Positions 17,363 to 25,947 of a stretch of DNA of 64,000 nt are shown one piece after another; the stretch's first letter is position 1, and each line of letters opens with the position of its first letter. The translations under genes were made by a program, and so were the position numbers. The DNA comes from Paenibacillus ehimensis NBRC 15659. Lineage in GTDB: Bacteria > Bacillota > Bacilli > Paenibacillales > NBRC-103111. Under the pieces are notes generated by a model that was not told the origin of the DNA, searched no databases, and was given only the letters and a program-made list of their open reading frames with translations. Location: positions 1-64,000 of the forward strand of contig NZ_BILX01000034.1 in assembly GCF_004000785.1 (NCBI RefSeq). Direction: 5' to 3'.

Positions 17363-17528
17363 AGGAGTCTCTTCGATGAAAGGAAAATCTTAATTAACAC
17401 GTTGTACCCGTCAGGAAGGGATTGGGCGGTTACAACTTCATTTCAAAGGCGGACGTAAACTTTCCGCAGCAATCCCTTCCTTGGGTTATTCCTTAACAAT
17501 TTATGAAAAATCCGTCGAACAGACTCCT
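17363..17528. repeat. Imperfect palindromic intergenic element between pduL and miaB
   Basis: Outer arms AGGAGTCTCTTCGAT (17363-17377) and GTCGAACAGACTCCT (17514-17528) pair at 13 of 15 positions. Inner arms AGGAAGGGATTG (17413-17424) and CAATCCCTTCCT (17470-17481) pair perfectly. Both inner arms sit about 50 bases from the outer arms. The core of about 45 bases holds further GC-rich pairing. The right end overlaps the pduL stop codon. There is no ORF. Layout resembles the 1511-1756 element, though the sequences differ. Confidence 0.65.
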
Positions 17529-18096
17529 AAATTAGTATAACGCCGATATCGCCGGTTTTAATTCCGGCCGCATTCGCTTCGTCCGTATCGATATGCATGT
17601 CCAACGCGAATTGATCGGACACCCGGGCAATCACGTGCTCAAAAGTTACTCCGCGCTCTCCTTCGACGCGTACGGTGAGCTCTTGTTTATCCGCAATGCC
17701 CCACTTGGCGGCATCGTCGGTATGAAAATGAATATGGCGCGCCGCAACGATGACGCCTTCCTCCAGCTCCACTTCGCCGGCCGGTCCGATCACCTTAATG
17801 CCGGGAGTTCCGTCAATATGTCCCGATTCTCGTACGGGCGGATTCACCCCGAGAGCGAACGCATCGGTCCGGGAAATCTCAAGCTGCGACTTGCTGCGGG
17901 CCGGTCCCAGAATGCGAACTTTGTCGATGCGGCCTTTCGGGCCGACGACCGCGACCGTTTCCTCGGCGGCATACTGACCCGGCTGGGACAATGCCTTCAT
18001 CTCTTTTAATTCATACCCTGCGCCAAAAAGCAGCGCAATATGTTCTTTCGACAAATGAATATGTCTGGCGGAAACGCCGATCGGTACTTGTTTCAT
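17527..18096 (-). CDS. pduL: PduL-type phosphate acyltransferase (phosphotransacylase)
   Basis: A 189-residue PduL/PTAC protein with the two duplicated beta-barrel halves: GVSARHIHLS near residue 7 and ARHIHFHTDDA near 120, which supply the zinc-binding His residues, and DMHIDTDEANAAG at the C-terminus. It interconverts acyl-CoA and acyl phosphate. No encapsulation peptide or microcompartment gene is present, so it is probably cytosolic. ATG 18096 lies nine bases after AGAGGGG; ATG 18102 is too close. It follows korAB across a terminator, and together they could convert a 2-oxoacid through acyl-CoA to acyl phosphate (inference). Confidence 0.88.
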   Translation of the reverse strand: MKQVPIGVSARHIHLSKEHIALLFGAGYELKEMKALSQPGQYAAEETVAVVGPKGRIDKVRILGPARSKSQLEISRTDAFALGVNPPVRESGHIDGTPGIKVIGPAGEVELEEGVIVAARHIHFHTDDAAKWGIADKQELTVRVEGERGVTFEHVIARVSDQFALDMHIDTDEANAAGIKTGDIGVILI

Positions 18097-18163
18097 GTCC
18101 ATGTGCCCCTCTCTTATGCAAAAGATTCCATGAAGCTCAAGTCTATTATACCCGCCCGGCATA

Positions 18164-18194
18164 AAAAAAGCATACGGCCCAAGGCCGTATGCTT
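18164..18194 (-). terminator. Intrinsic terminator after korB
   Basis: AGCATACGGCC pairs perfectly with GGCCGTATGCT, followed on the minus strand by seven T residues. Confidence 0.9.
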
Positions 18195-18210
18195 AAGAAA
18201 TTTCGGAAAA

Positions 18211-19077
18211 TTATTTGAATTCTGCCACCAATTTTTCAAACTCTTGCTCGGTAATTTTGATATTTTGCTTCGCGAGAGCTTCCGGCTTGAAGCCTGCAAC
18301 CATATCCTCGTAGCTTTTTCTGGTTTTATCTTGATAGATAAGTCCCGTCACGAGGCTGTTGGTTTCCATGATTTTGGTCATGGCTGCCACACGGTTGGAA
18401 GAATCATAGTCCGGCGTTTCTTCCAAATCGACGATATGCTCTTTAAACCATTCGTACGTATTCACTTTGTTGAACGTGACGCACGGGCTGAATACGTTGA
18501 TGAAGGAGAAGCCTTCATGCTTCATACCTTCTTCAATCAAGTTCGTCAGCTGCTTCAGGTTGCTGGAGAACGATTGAGCAACGAACGTAGCTCCGGCAGC
18601 CAGCGCTACTTCAAGCGGCGACAGCGCGGACTCGATGGAGCCAGACGGCGTCGATTTCGTCTTGAAGCCCTCGGCGCTGCGGGGCGACGTTTGGCCTTTG
18701 GTCAAGCCGTAAATTTGGTTGTCCATAACGATATAGGTGATGTTGATGTTTCGGCGGATCGCATGAACCGTATGACCCATCCCGATCGCGAAGCCGTCGC
18801 CGTCACCGCCTGCAGCGATGACCGTCAGTTCGCGGTTAGCCATTTTGAGACCTTGCGCGATTGGCAACGAACGTCCGTGAACACCGTGGAATCCGTAAGC
18901 GTTGATGTAACCGGAAATCCGGCCGGAGCAGCCGATCCCCGAGACAACCGCAAGCTGTTCCGGTTCCAGACCGACATTGGCAGCCGCTCTTTGGATAGCC
19001 GCTTGCACGGAGAAGTCGCCGCAACCTGGGCACCAGTTCGGTTTGATATTGTTACGGAAATCTTTTAACGTTGCCAT
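18211..19077 (-). CDS. korB: 2-oxoacid:ferredoxin oxidoreductase, beta subunit
   Basis: A 288-residue subunit binding thiamine diphosphate. WCPGCGDFSVQAA near residue 15 supplies Cys, SGIGCSGRISGY follows, and AAGGDGDGFAIGMGH near 90 with VMDNQIYGLTKGQTSP is the TPP/Mg signature. It matches KorB/PorB of the two-subunit aerobic type, which oxidise 2-oxoglutarate or pyruvate to acyl-CoA while reducing ferredoxin. The start overlaps the end of korA by 13 bases. A strong terminator follows. Substrate cannot be fixed from sequence alone. Confidence 0.92.
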   Translation of the reverse strand: MATLKDFRNNIKPNWCPGCGDFSVQAAIQRAAANVGLEPEQLAVVSGIGCSGRISGYINAYGFHGVHGRSLPIAQGLKMANRELTVIAAGGDGDGFAIGMGHTVHAIRRNINITYIVMDNQIYGLTKGQTSPRSAEGFKTKSTPSGSIESALSPLEVALAAGATFVAQSFSSNLKQLTNLIEEGMKHEGFSFINVFSPCVTFNKVNTYEWFKEHIVDLEETPDYDSSNRVAAMTKIMETNSLVTGLIYQDKTRKSYEDMVAGFKPEALAKQNIKITEQEFEKLVAEFK

Positions 19078-20816
19078 ACAAGGTTCAACTCCTGACAGTA
19101 TTTAGTGATTTCGGCAGGCAAGAACGGATTACCGTCATATTTCAACATGCTCTTAATTTTATCGGCATAGCCAACGTTCAGCTTAATCAAGGAAGCGAGC
19201 TGAGCGGTAGCATTATTTTCAACAACAACGACCGTTTTCGCTTTTTCCAGATACGGCTTGATCTCTTCCACTGGGAACGGGTGCAGCAAACGAACAGTGA
19301 TGTGGTTCGTTTTCATGCCTTTATCGGCCAGACGGCGTCTTGCTTCGTCAATCGTGCCGCCAGTGGAGCCCATACCGATGATGAGCAGGTCCGGCTCTTC
19401 ATGAGGAGCGTCGACCAGAATCGGATTCGTTACTTTCAATTGCTTCATTTTGCCCAAACGTTTGTCCATCATTTTCTTACGGTTAACCGGGCTTTCCGAC
19501 GGACGTCCGTCTTCGGCGTGCTCAACCCCGGTTACATGGTGGATGCCGTATTTTTGACCCGGCAGCGAACGCTTCGAAATACCGTTCTCCGTGAATTCAT
19601 AGCGTTTGAACATTTGGTTCTCGCCCAGAGCAGGCAGTTCGCCGGTTTGCAGCTCGCCGCGCTTGATCTGGATTTTATTGTAATCGAGCAATTCGCTTGT
19701 TTGTTTACCCAGGGAAAGCTGCAGGTCTGTCAGCAAAATAACCGGAACCTGATACTCTTCCGCCAGGTTGAACGCTTCGATCGTGTCGTAGAAGCACTCT
19801 TCGATGGTGGAAGGCGACAGAACGATTTTCGGAATTTCGCCGTGCGTCCCGTGAATCATGGCAAGCACGTCGGATTGCTCCTGCTTCGTCGGAAGTCCCG
19901 TACTTGGACCGCCGCGCTGCGTATCGACGATAACGACAGGCGTTTCCGTCATACCGGCCAAGCCGATCGCTTCCATCATCAAGGAAAGACCGGGACCTGC
20001 GGAAGCCGTCAGGGCGCGAACGCCGCCGTAGTTGGCCCCAATGGCCATCGTACATGCCGCGATTTCGTCTTCGGTTTGGATAACCGTTCCGCCGAATTTC
20101 GGCAGCGTCTTGATCAAGTATTCCATAATTTCGGAAGCCGGCGTGATCGGGTAGGCAGGCATGAAGCGGCAGCCTGCAGCTACTGCGCCAAGACCGATAG
20201 CATCGTTACCGATCATGAACAGCTTTTGCTTGCCGTCGGCAGGCTCCAGCTGGAATTCCGGCAGCGGACCGCCAGTCAATTCGAGAACGAACTCGGCGGC
20301 TTTGCGAACCGCTTCCACGTTTTTCTCCACCACGGCAGCGCCTTTGCGGCCGAACTCTTCTTCTACTGCTTTATTAAACACTTCAAGCGGCAAACCAAGC
20401 AAAGCCCAAGATGCGCCGGAAGCAGCCATATTCTTAAACAAGGAAGTGCCAAGCTCTTCCGCAATCGCCGTAATCGGCACCGGGAACAGTCTTGCTTTAA
20501 CGCCTTCCGGAATGACCGGATTAACCTTTGCGTCGGCGATGATTACGCCGTTCTCGCGCAGCTCGTGCGCATTCACATCAATTGTTTCTTGGTCAAAGGC
20601 CACGAGAATGTCCAAATCGTCGGAAATGGAGCGAATCGGCTTCGTACTGATTCTGATCTTATTGTTTGTGTGGCCGCCTTTGATCCGCGAGGAAAAATGG
20701 CGGTACCCGTACAAGTAGTACCCCAGTCTGGTCAATGCCGTGGAAAAGATTTTGTCGGTACTTTCCACGCCTTCCCCCTGTTGTCCTCCGACCTTCCAAG
20801 ATAATTGGCTAATCAA
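19065..20816 (-). CDS. korA: 2-oxoacid:ferredoxin oxidoreductase, alpha subunit (gamma-alpha fusion)
   Basis: A 583-residue fusion of the gamma domain (about 1-190, GVESTDKIFSTAL and GGHTNNKIRIS) and the alpha pyrimidine-binding domain (about 205 onward, AYPITPASEIMEYL and TEDEIAACTMAIGANYGG), ending in a domain II-like Rossmann part. This is the KorA layout. It starts with TTG behind GGAGTGG, is preceded by a near-consensus sigma-A promoter and overlaps korB. No ferredoxin delta subunit is encoded here, so a separate ferredoxin is needed. In B. subtilis this position after spoVS holds tdh-kbl instead. Confidence 0.92.
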   Translation of the reverse strand: MISQLSWKVGGQQGEGVESTDKIFSTALTRLGYYLYGYRHFSSRIKGGHTNNKIRISTKPIRSISDDLDILVAFDQETIDVNAHELRENGVIIADAKVNPVIPEGVKARLFPVPITAIAEELGTSLFKNMAASGASWALLGLPLEVFNKAVEEEFGRKGAAVVEKNVEAVRKAAEFVLELTGGPLPEFQLEPADGKQKLFMIGNDAIGLGAVAAGCRFMPAYPITPASEIMEYLIKTLPKFGGTVIQTEDEIAACTMAIGANYGGVRALTASAGPGLSLMMEAIGLAGMTETPVVIVDTQRGGPSTGLPTKQEQSDVLAMIHGTHGEIPKIVLSPSTIEECFYDTIEAFNLAEEYQVPVILLTDLQLSLGKQTSELLDYNKIQIKRGELQTGELPALGENQMFKRYEFTENGISKRSLPGQKYGIHHVTGVEHAEDGRPSESPVNRKKMMDKRLGKMKQLKVTNPILVDAPHEEPDLLIIGMGSTGGTIDEARRRLADKGMKTNHITVRLLHPFPVEEIKPYLEKAKTVVVVENNATAQLASLIKLNVGYADKIKSMLKYDGNPFLPAEITKYCQELNLVWQR

Positions 20817-20914
20817 CGTTGTCCACTCCTTTTAATTTCGCTGACATGCAGCTAAACCATGAACTGTAAAGATTTCATATTCATATAAAAAAAATCTTTC
20901 AGTTGTCTCATCAA

Positions 20915-20943
20915 ATTCTATGACTAATACACGTAAAAAGCAA
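20915..20943 (-). promoter_or_regulatory. Sigma-A promoter of korAB
   Basis: TTGCTT, 17 bases, TAGAAT on the minus strand, about 95 bases before the korA start, in an AT-rich gap. The long leader could hold regulation. Confidence 0.7.
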
Positions 20944-21042
20944 GGGTTTTCGACAAAATGCATAGATAGCTTTTTTAGATCAAATCCATATCGATTAGAG
21001 AATAGTTTAGTTGTCTTATATCTACAAATCAGATGTTAATTT

Positions 21043-21987
21043 TTAATGAACAGGCAAATGACGATGTAAGAACGTAAACCAGTTGCGGTACATGAACCCT
21101 CTCACCAGTTCCTCCGGAAACCGTCTAAGCAAAGCTTCCGTCAGGAGCGGGATCTTTCCCGCATGCTCCAGTCCGGGGATCCATTGATCGATGCCGTCAA
21201 AATCGGATCCGAGCACAAGCTGGCCACTGCCCCCCAGCGAGCAAATATGCTCGACATGCTTTAGGACACCATCCATGGAGGCTAGCCCGCCTTGCTGCAC
21301 GAACCAGGGAACGAACGTTACGCCGATGCGTCCGTCCCGCCGGATCAATTCCCGGATTTGCCCGTCGTTCAGATTTCTCGGATGCCCGCACACGGCTCTG
21401 GCATTGGAATGCGTCGCTACGAAAGGCTTGGCCGAGGCCCCCGCTAAATCCCAGAACGCCGCCTCGGACAAATGGGACGCATCCAATAGCATACCCAAAT
21501 CGTTGCAGTCTTTAATAAACGTTTTGCCACGCCGCGTAAACCCGCCCTGTCTTGGCTCAAGCACCCCATCCGCCGCCCAATTGGCGTAGTTCCAAGTCGT
21601 TCCGATCATTCGGACCCCCAGATGGTATAACGTCCGAAGATACAAGGGGTTCCCCTGCAGCGCATCCGCACCTTCGAGCGTGAGCATCGCTCCGGTCTGA
21701 TTGCCCGTCAGAGCCGCTTCCAAATCGGCGCGTTTTTTTACCTGCCTCATGCGCGGGTCCCGCATCACTTTCTGATAAAAAATATTTATATATTCCAAGT
21801 AATGGTCAAATTGCGGCTGAGTTATACGTTCAGGCAAATAAATCGCAAAAAATTGCAGCTTTACGCCCCCTTGCACCATTTTTGCATAAGATACGTCCAA
21901 TGCGTTCACATGAGGATCGAAAAAATCAATGGCCGGGTTCTCGTACATTTTAAGCAAAACATCACAGTGCCCGTCGATCACCTTCAT
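21043..21987 (-). CDS. Membrane dipeptidase family (M19, renal dipeptidase-like)
   Basis: A 314-residue zinc amidohydrolase-fold dipeptidase. DGHCDVL (residues 5-11) gives the first metal His and Asp, TLEGADAL near 115 the bridging Glu, THSNARAVCGHPRNL near 190 a His, and GSDFDGI near 260 the Asp. Despite the family name it has no signal or membrane segment and should be cytosolic. Substrates in the family are dipeptides, including D-amino acid ones; a role in spore or wall peptide turnover is possible because spoVS lies upstream, but unproven. The ATG has AAGGAGGGG upstream. The spoVS terminator separates the two genes. Confidence 0.92.
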   Translation of the reverse strand: MKVIDGHCDVLLKMYENPAIDFFDPHVNALDVSYAKMVQGGVKLQFFAIYLPERITQPQFDHYLEYINIFYQKVMRDPRMRQVKKRADLEAALTGNQTGAMLTLEGADALQGNPLYLRTLYHLGVRMIGTTWNYANWAADGVLEPRQGGFTRRGKTFIKDCNDLGMLLDASHLSEAAFWDLAGASAKPFVATHSNARAVCGHPRNLNDGQIRELIRRDGRIGVTFVPWFVQQGGLASMDGVLKHVEHICSLGGSGQLVLGSDFDGIDQWIPGLEHAGKIPLLTEALLRRFPEELVRGFMYRNWFTFLHRHLPVH

Positions 21988-22041
21988 CGGCTATCCCCTC
22001 CTTGGAAGCAAGCTTGACTCTTAGCCAAAATAAAAAAAACC

Positions 22042-22072
22042 AAAAAAAACCTGTCTACAGAAGTAAACAGGT
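22042..22072 (-). terminator. Intrinsic terminator after spoVS
   Basis: A ten-pair stem ACCTGTTTAC / GTAGACAGGT (one G-T pair) is followed on the minus strand by eight T residues, then a second T run. Confidence 0.9.
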
Positions 22073-22105
22073 GCTTTGGTCGTTCGGCTATAAGCTGCAA
22101 AGCCA

Positions 22106-22366
22106 TTATCTCGGTTCTACAATCAGCTTAATGGCTGTCCGGTCTTCCCCGTCGATGACAATATCCGTAAATGCTGGTATGCAGATCAAATCAACCCCGC
22201 TGGGAGCCACAAATCCTCGCGCGATGGCCACGGCTTTAATCGCTTGGTTGAGAGCTCCTGCCCCGATGGCCTGGAGCTCAGCAGCCCCGCGTTCACGCAA
22301 TACTCCAGCCAACGCGCCTGCGACGGAATTTGGGTTGGATTTTGCTGACACTTTTAATACTTCCAT
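22106..22366 (-). CDS. spoVS: Stage V sporulation protein S
   Basis: An 86-residue protein of the SpoVS family, an Alba-like fold. It starts MEVLKVSAKSNPNSVAGALA and has the highly conserved GAGALNQAIKAVAIARGFVAP core. In B. subtilis it affects septation and spore coat/core development, and its fold suggests nucleic acid binding. The ATG has GAGGAGGT upstream. A sigma-H-like promoter precedes it and a strong terminator follows, so it is a single-gene unit. Confidence 0.97.
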   Translation of the reverse strand: MEVLKVSAKSNPNSVAGALAGVLRERGAAELQAIGAGALNQAIKAVAIARGFVAPSGVDLICIPAFTDIVIDGEDRTAIKLIVEPR

Positions 22367-22410
22367 GAAAAGTACCTCCTCGGGAATGATGATTGCTTCC
22401 AGTACTAATC

Positions 22411-22440
22411 ATATTCTAGGAATTTGCGGTTAATTCCTTC
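22411..22440 (-). promoter_or_regulatory. Sigma-H-like promoter of spoVS
   Basis: The minus strand shows GAAGGAATT, 12 bases, CTAGAATAT. The -35 fits RNAGGAWWW fully; the -10 fits RNNGAATWW except its first base. B. subtilis spoVS is sigma-H dependent. Confidence 0.65.
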
Positions 22441-22485
22441 TGCCCGAAGATGGTATTTTCGAAAATATTTGAATTGCGCGTCAAT

Positions 22486-23280
22486 TCAATCGAACAAAAT
22501 CGCCTCTTCGTCCAAGCGAATCAATTGAATCTTTTTTCCGAGCCCTGTTGCCGGATCCAGCTCGATGCTGACGGCATGAAAATGCCACTTGCCTTCGTCC
22601 ACGACAAAGCGGACAGGGAGCTGGGTTTTAAACTTTTGCAGCACGGCGTTCCGCTCCATCCCGAGAATGCCGTCCCGTGGGCCGACCATGCCTACATCCG
22701 TCACATAGGCCGTGCCTTGAGGCAGCACCCGTTCGTCGTTCGTCTGCACATGCGTATGCGTCCCGACGACGGCGGATACTTTACCGTCCAAATGCCAGCC
22801 CATCGCCAGCTTCTCGGATGTGGCCTCGGCATGAAAATCCAGGAACACGTACTTCGTCCTTTTTTTGGCCTGCTCTACCAGCTCGTTCGCTTTCTCGAAC
22901 GGACAGTCAAGCGGAGGCAAAAAGGTTCGTCCCTGCAAATTGATGAGAGCCAGCTCGATGTCCTTTACTTTGATAAACGTCATCCCTTTTCCGGGAGTTC
23001 CCTTTGGGAAATTGGCCGGCCGGACCATCCGGTCTTCCTTGTCGATGAAATCGAAAATTTCTTTCTGGTCCCACGTATGGTTGCCCATCGTGATCCCATG
23101 CACGCCAAGCTCGAAGAAGTCTTTGGCGATAGCGGCCGTGATGCCCCGCCCTGCCGCCGCGTTCTCTCCGTTCACGATGATCCAGTGCGGGTTATATTTA
23201 TTTTTGAGGGTCGGTAAGCACGTTTTCAACGCCTTTCGGCCGACCGAACCGACAATATCTCCAATGAACAGTATTTTCAT
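22486..23280 (-). CDS. ymdB: YmdB metallophosphoesterase
   Basis: A 264-residue phosphodiesterase of the YmdB family (TIGR00282). Metal-binding motifs are GDIVG near residue 7, NGENAAAGRG near 39, GNHTWD near 66 and GTHTHVQTND near 175. In B. subtilis YmdB hydrolyses 2',3'-cyclic nucleotides, is needed for the biofilm/motility switch, and is encoded just after rny, as here. The ATG follows GGGGGAGAG. A perfect 13-pair hairpin (23332-23363) sits between rny and ymdB and may adjust their ratio. Confidence 0.95.
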   Translation of the reverse strand: MKILFIGDIVGSVGRKALKTCLPTLKNKYNPHWIIVNGENAAAGRGITAAIAKDFFELGVHGITMGNHTWDQKEIFDFIDKEDRMVRPANFPKGTPGKGMTFIKVKDIELALINLQGRTFLPPLDCPFEKANELVEQAKKRTKYVFLDFHAEATSEKLAMGWHLDGKVSAVVGTHTHVQTNDERVLPQGTAYVTDVGMVGPRDGILGMERNAVLQKFKTQLPVRFVVDEGKWHFHAVSIELDPATGLGKKIQLIRLDEEAILFD

Positions 23281-23331
23281 CGGACTCTCCCCCTACTCGC
23301 TTTAATTTACTGCAACTTTCCGTTGAATTAG

Positions 23332-23363
23332 AGAGGGAAGTGGCAACATCGCCACTTCCCTCT
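23332..23363 (-). terminator. Perfect hairpin between rny and ymdB
   Basis: AGAGGGAAGTGGC pairs perfectly with GCCACTTCCCTCT around a six-base loop. The T run is missing, so partial termination or transcript processing is more likely than full termination. Confidence 0.55.
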
Positions 23364-23376
23364 GTAGTGTATGCAA

Positions 23377-24921
23377 TTATTTGGCGTATTCTACAGCGCG
23401 CGTTTCCCGAATGACCGTGACCTTGATGTGGCCCGGATAATCGAGCTCGCTTTCGATTTTCTTCGTAATGTCTCTTGCCAGTCGGAATGCCTCAGTATCG
23501 TCCACCTTCTCAGGTTGAACCATTACGCGGACTTCGCGTCCGGCTTGGATCGCATACGACTTCTCGACGCCTTCGAACGATTCGGAGATCTCTTCGAGCT
23601 TCTCGAGCCTTTTGATGTACGTTTCGAGCGTTTCCCGGCGCGCGCCCGGTCTTGCAGCAGAGAGCGCATCAGCCGCGCCGACCAGCATAGCGATGACCGA
23701 GGTGGCTTCACAGTCGCCGTGATGCGAAGCGATACTGTTTATGACCACCGGATGCTCCTTGTACTTCTTGGCGATCTCAACGCCGATCTCGACGTGAGAG
23801 CCCTCCACTTCGTGATCCAATGCTTTCCCGATGTCATGAAGGAGACCGGCACGCTTCGCCAATGTCACGTCTTCTCCGAGTTCTCCTGCCATCAGTCCGG
23901 CAAGGTAAGCCACTTCCATGGAATGCTTTAGCACGTTTTGACCGTAGCTTGTACGGAATTTGAGTCGGCCCAAAATTTTGATCAGATCAGGATGAAGGCC
24001 GTGTACACCCGTCTCGAACGTCGCTTGCTCTCCGTATTCGCGGATCCGCTCGTCGACTTCCTTGCGGGACTTCTCGACCATCTCTTCAATGCGGGCCGGA
24101 TGGATTCGTCCGTCCGCTACAAGCTTCTCAAGCGAAGTTCGGGCGATTTCCCGACGAATCGGGTCGAATCCGGACAAAATGACGGCTTCCGGCGTGTCGT
24201 CGATGATCAAATCGATGCCGGTGAGCGTCTCCAGCGCCCGGATGTTGCGGCCTTCGCGGCCGATAATCCGGCCCTTCATCTCTTCGTTCGGAAGCGCTAC
24301 GACCGATACGGTCGTTTCGGCCACATGGTCGGCCGCGCAGCGTTGAATAGCGAGAGTAATGATTTCTCTGGCCTTTTTGTCGCCTTCTTCTTTGGCTTGC
24401 TGTTCGATTTCCTTGATCAATTGAGCGGTTTCATGGCGAACTTCCTGCTCTACGTTGGTCAAAATAATTTGTTTGGCTTCGTCCATCGTCAACGCAGAAA
24501 TTCGCTCCAGCTCGGCAACTTGATCTCTATAAATCTGATCAATTTGCGTTTGGGTTTCTTCGATTCGTTTCTCCTTGTTGGCGACCTGCTCCTCTTTTTT
24601 CTCAAGAGATTCTAATTTTTTATCCAGCGATTCCTCTTTTTGCAACAATCGTCTCTCTTGTCGTTGAGTTTCATTTCGACGGTCACGAATGTCTTTTTCA
24701 GCTTCGGTTCTGAGCTTGTGAATCTCGTCTTTCGCCTCCAGAACCGCTTCTTTCTTCAGTGCTTCTGCCTCTTTACGGGCATTTTCCTTGATCTGCTCGG
24801 CAGCATGTTCAGCACTGGAAATCTTCGCCTCTGCAAGGGACTTGCGGATAAAATAACCGATCCCGAAGCATAGAGCACCAACAACGAGAACGACTATGAT
24901 CCAGATGACTGTCGTAGGCAT
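23377..24921 (-). CDS. rny: Ribonuclease Y
   Basis: A 514-residue endoribonuclease starting mRNA decay. There is one N-terminal membrane helix (about 5-25), a long Glu/Lys/Arg-rich coiled coil (about 30-190), a KH domain with [15 protein letters not shown] (near 217), and an HD domain with [12 protein letters not shown] (near 362) as the catalytic metal site. The length fits the family (520 in B. subtilis). ATG 24921 is preferred over GTG 24930 because GGAGG is eight bases before it. It has its own sigma-A promoter, unlike the recA transcript. YmdB and RicA, functionally tied to RNase Y in B. subtilis, are encoded nearby. Confidence 0.97.
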   Translation of the reverse strand: MPTTVIWIIVVLVVGALCFGIGYFIRKSLAEAKISSAEHAAEQIKENARKEAEALKKEAVLEAKDEIHKLRTEAEKDIRDRRNETQRQERRLLQKEESLDKKLESLEKKEEQVANKEKRIEETQTQIDQIYRDQVAELERISALTMDEAKQIILTNVEQEVRHETAQLIKEIEQQAKEEGDKKAREIITLAIQRCAADHVAETTVSVVALPNEEMKGRIIGREGRNIRALETLTGIDLIIDDTPEAVILSGFDPIRREIARTSLEKLVADGRIHPARIEEMVEKSRKEVDERIREYGEQATFETGVHGLHPDLIKILGRLKFRTSYGQNVLKHSMEVAYLAGLMAGELGEDVTLAKRAGLLHDIGKALDHEVEGSHVEIGVEIAKKYKEHPVVINSIASHHGDCEATSVIAMLVGAADALSAARPGARRETLETYIKRLEKLEEISESFEGVEKSYAIQAGREVRVMVQPEKVDDTEAFRLARDITKKIESELDYPGHIKVTVIRETRAVEYAK

Positions 24922-25084
24922 CCAGTTCACCTCCTCGTTGTTTCTCCAAGGGGTAAGCTTGGGATAATCAGGTTGTTTAATCCATTCTACAAGCGCTAGT
25001 AAAAAGTAAAAATTGGCGATTTTACTTTGTTCGAATCCTCCTCAGGCTGTTCAGGAAGATTCTGTGTATCGCATTTACATGATT

Positions 25085-25114
25085 ATTTTATCTTTTGACA
25101 AAGAAGCTTGTCAA
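25085..25114 (-). promoter_or_regulatory. Sigma-A promoter of rny with inverted repeat
   Basis: Consensus TTGACA, 18 bases, TAAAAT on the minus strand. The -35 is the left half of TTGACAA/TTGTCAA, a perfect 7-base inverted repeat around GCTTCT that could be an operator. The mRNA leader would be about 155 bases. Confidence 0.65.
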
Positions 25115-25174
25115 GGTGTTCGGTCCGAATGAGACGATATTCCGTCCTTCGCATGATCACGTTTTCCATATTTG

Positions 25175-25882
25175 CTAGAATTGCTCTTCCTCGGGGAGCA
25201 TCTCTTCGTCCCAGTCCCCTTCCGGTCCTTTTCGAGGCAGACGCGCGAGCACTTTGCTAACGACCGTTCCCGGATAGCCCCGGCGCTGCAGGAAGCCGGC
25301 AATTTTACGCCTGGCCTTCAACGGATCCTTCGCCAACTCGGAATGGTATCGTTTCGAGGCAAGGCTATACGCCATCTCAAATTCCGTTTCTTCGTCCACC
25401 TGCTCCATCGCCGCTTGAATATGATCTTTGCGGATTCCTTTTTGCTGCAGCTCCTGCTTGATCCAATGCCGCCCTTTTTTTTGCGATTCGAGGCGCTGCT
25501 TGGCGAGCTGCTCGGCAAATTGCTCGTCGTTCAAGTAGCCTTCCTTCGCCAGACGCTCGACCGTCGCTGCCGTGATTTCCGGGGTATACCCTTTTTGCTT
25601 TAGCCTGGCCTTCATTTCGTGTTCGGACCGGAGCCGGCTGGAGAGCAGACGGATCGCATCCAAATAAGCTTTATGCGCTTCGTCCTCGGCCAAAATCTGC
25701 TCAAGCTGCGCCGCTTCGACAGCTTCGCCTTTAAGCAGCCTGTGCTTGATCATCAAGTCCTCATGGACCGAAAATGCAAAGGACTCGTCGATATAAATGT
25801 TATAACGGTGCGGCCCCCTGCGCTGCCGTTCCACCTTCGTAATCAGCCCCGATTGAAGCTGCGGCCTATCCTGCTCGGTCAT
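25175..25882 (-). CDS. recX: Regulatory protein RecX
   Basis: A 235-residue helical RecX. It has three-helix repeats, with ALDAI-type AYLDAIRLLSSRLRSEHEMKARL, then GYLNDEQFAEQLAKQR and a third repeat near GFLQRRGYPG, plus an acidic C-terminal tail (EEMLPEEEQF). RecX binds and modulates RecA filaments. ATG 25882 has GGGAGGT ten bases upstream; an upstream in-frame start at 25918 falls inside the recA terminator hairpin. It lies just downstream of recA, so expression probably depends on read-through of that hairpin. Confidence 0.92.
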   Translation of the reverse strand: MTEQDRPQLQSGLITKVERQRRGPHRYNIYIDESFAFSVHEDLMIKHRLLKGEAVEAAQLEQILAEDEAHKAYLDAIRLLSSRLRSEHEMKARLKQKGYTPEITAATVERLAKEGYLNDEQFAEQLAKQRLESQKKGRHWIKQELQQKGIRKDHIQAAMEQVDEETEFEMAYSLASKRYHSELAKDPLKARRKIAGFLQRRGYPGTVVSKVLARLPRKGPEGDWDEEMLPEEEQF

Positions 25883-25913
25883 GAATCCAAGTACCTCCCT
25901 TGAAAATGGCAAA

Positions 25914-25941
25914 GGCACCTTTAATCTGGATTAAAGGTGCC
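25914..25941 (-). terminator. Hairpin between recA and recX
   Basis: GGCACCTTTAAT pairs perfectly with ATTAAAGGTGCC around a four-base loop, followed by TTTGCCATTTTC. It is probably a partly leaky terminator that keeps recX below recA. Confidence 0.75.
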
Positions 25942-25947
25942 GGAACG

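Noticed and set aside
19071-20804. A 577-codon plus-strand frame opposite korA, and a similar 553-codon frame opposite pnp (52932-54593)
   Set aside because: Both are shadows of strongly conserved minus-strand genes. They are rich in Arg, His and Phe without domain signals.
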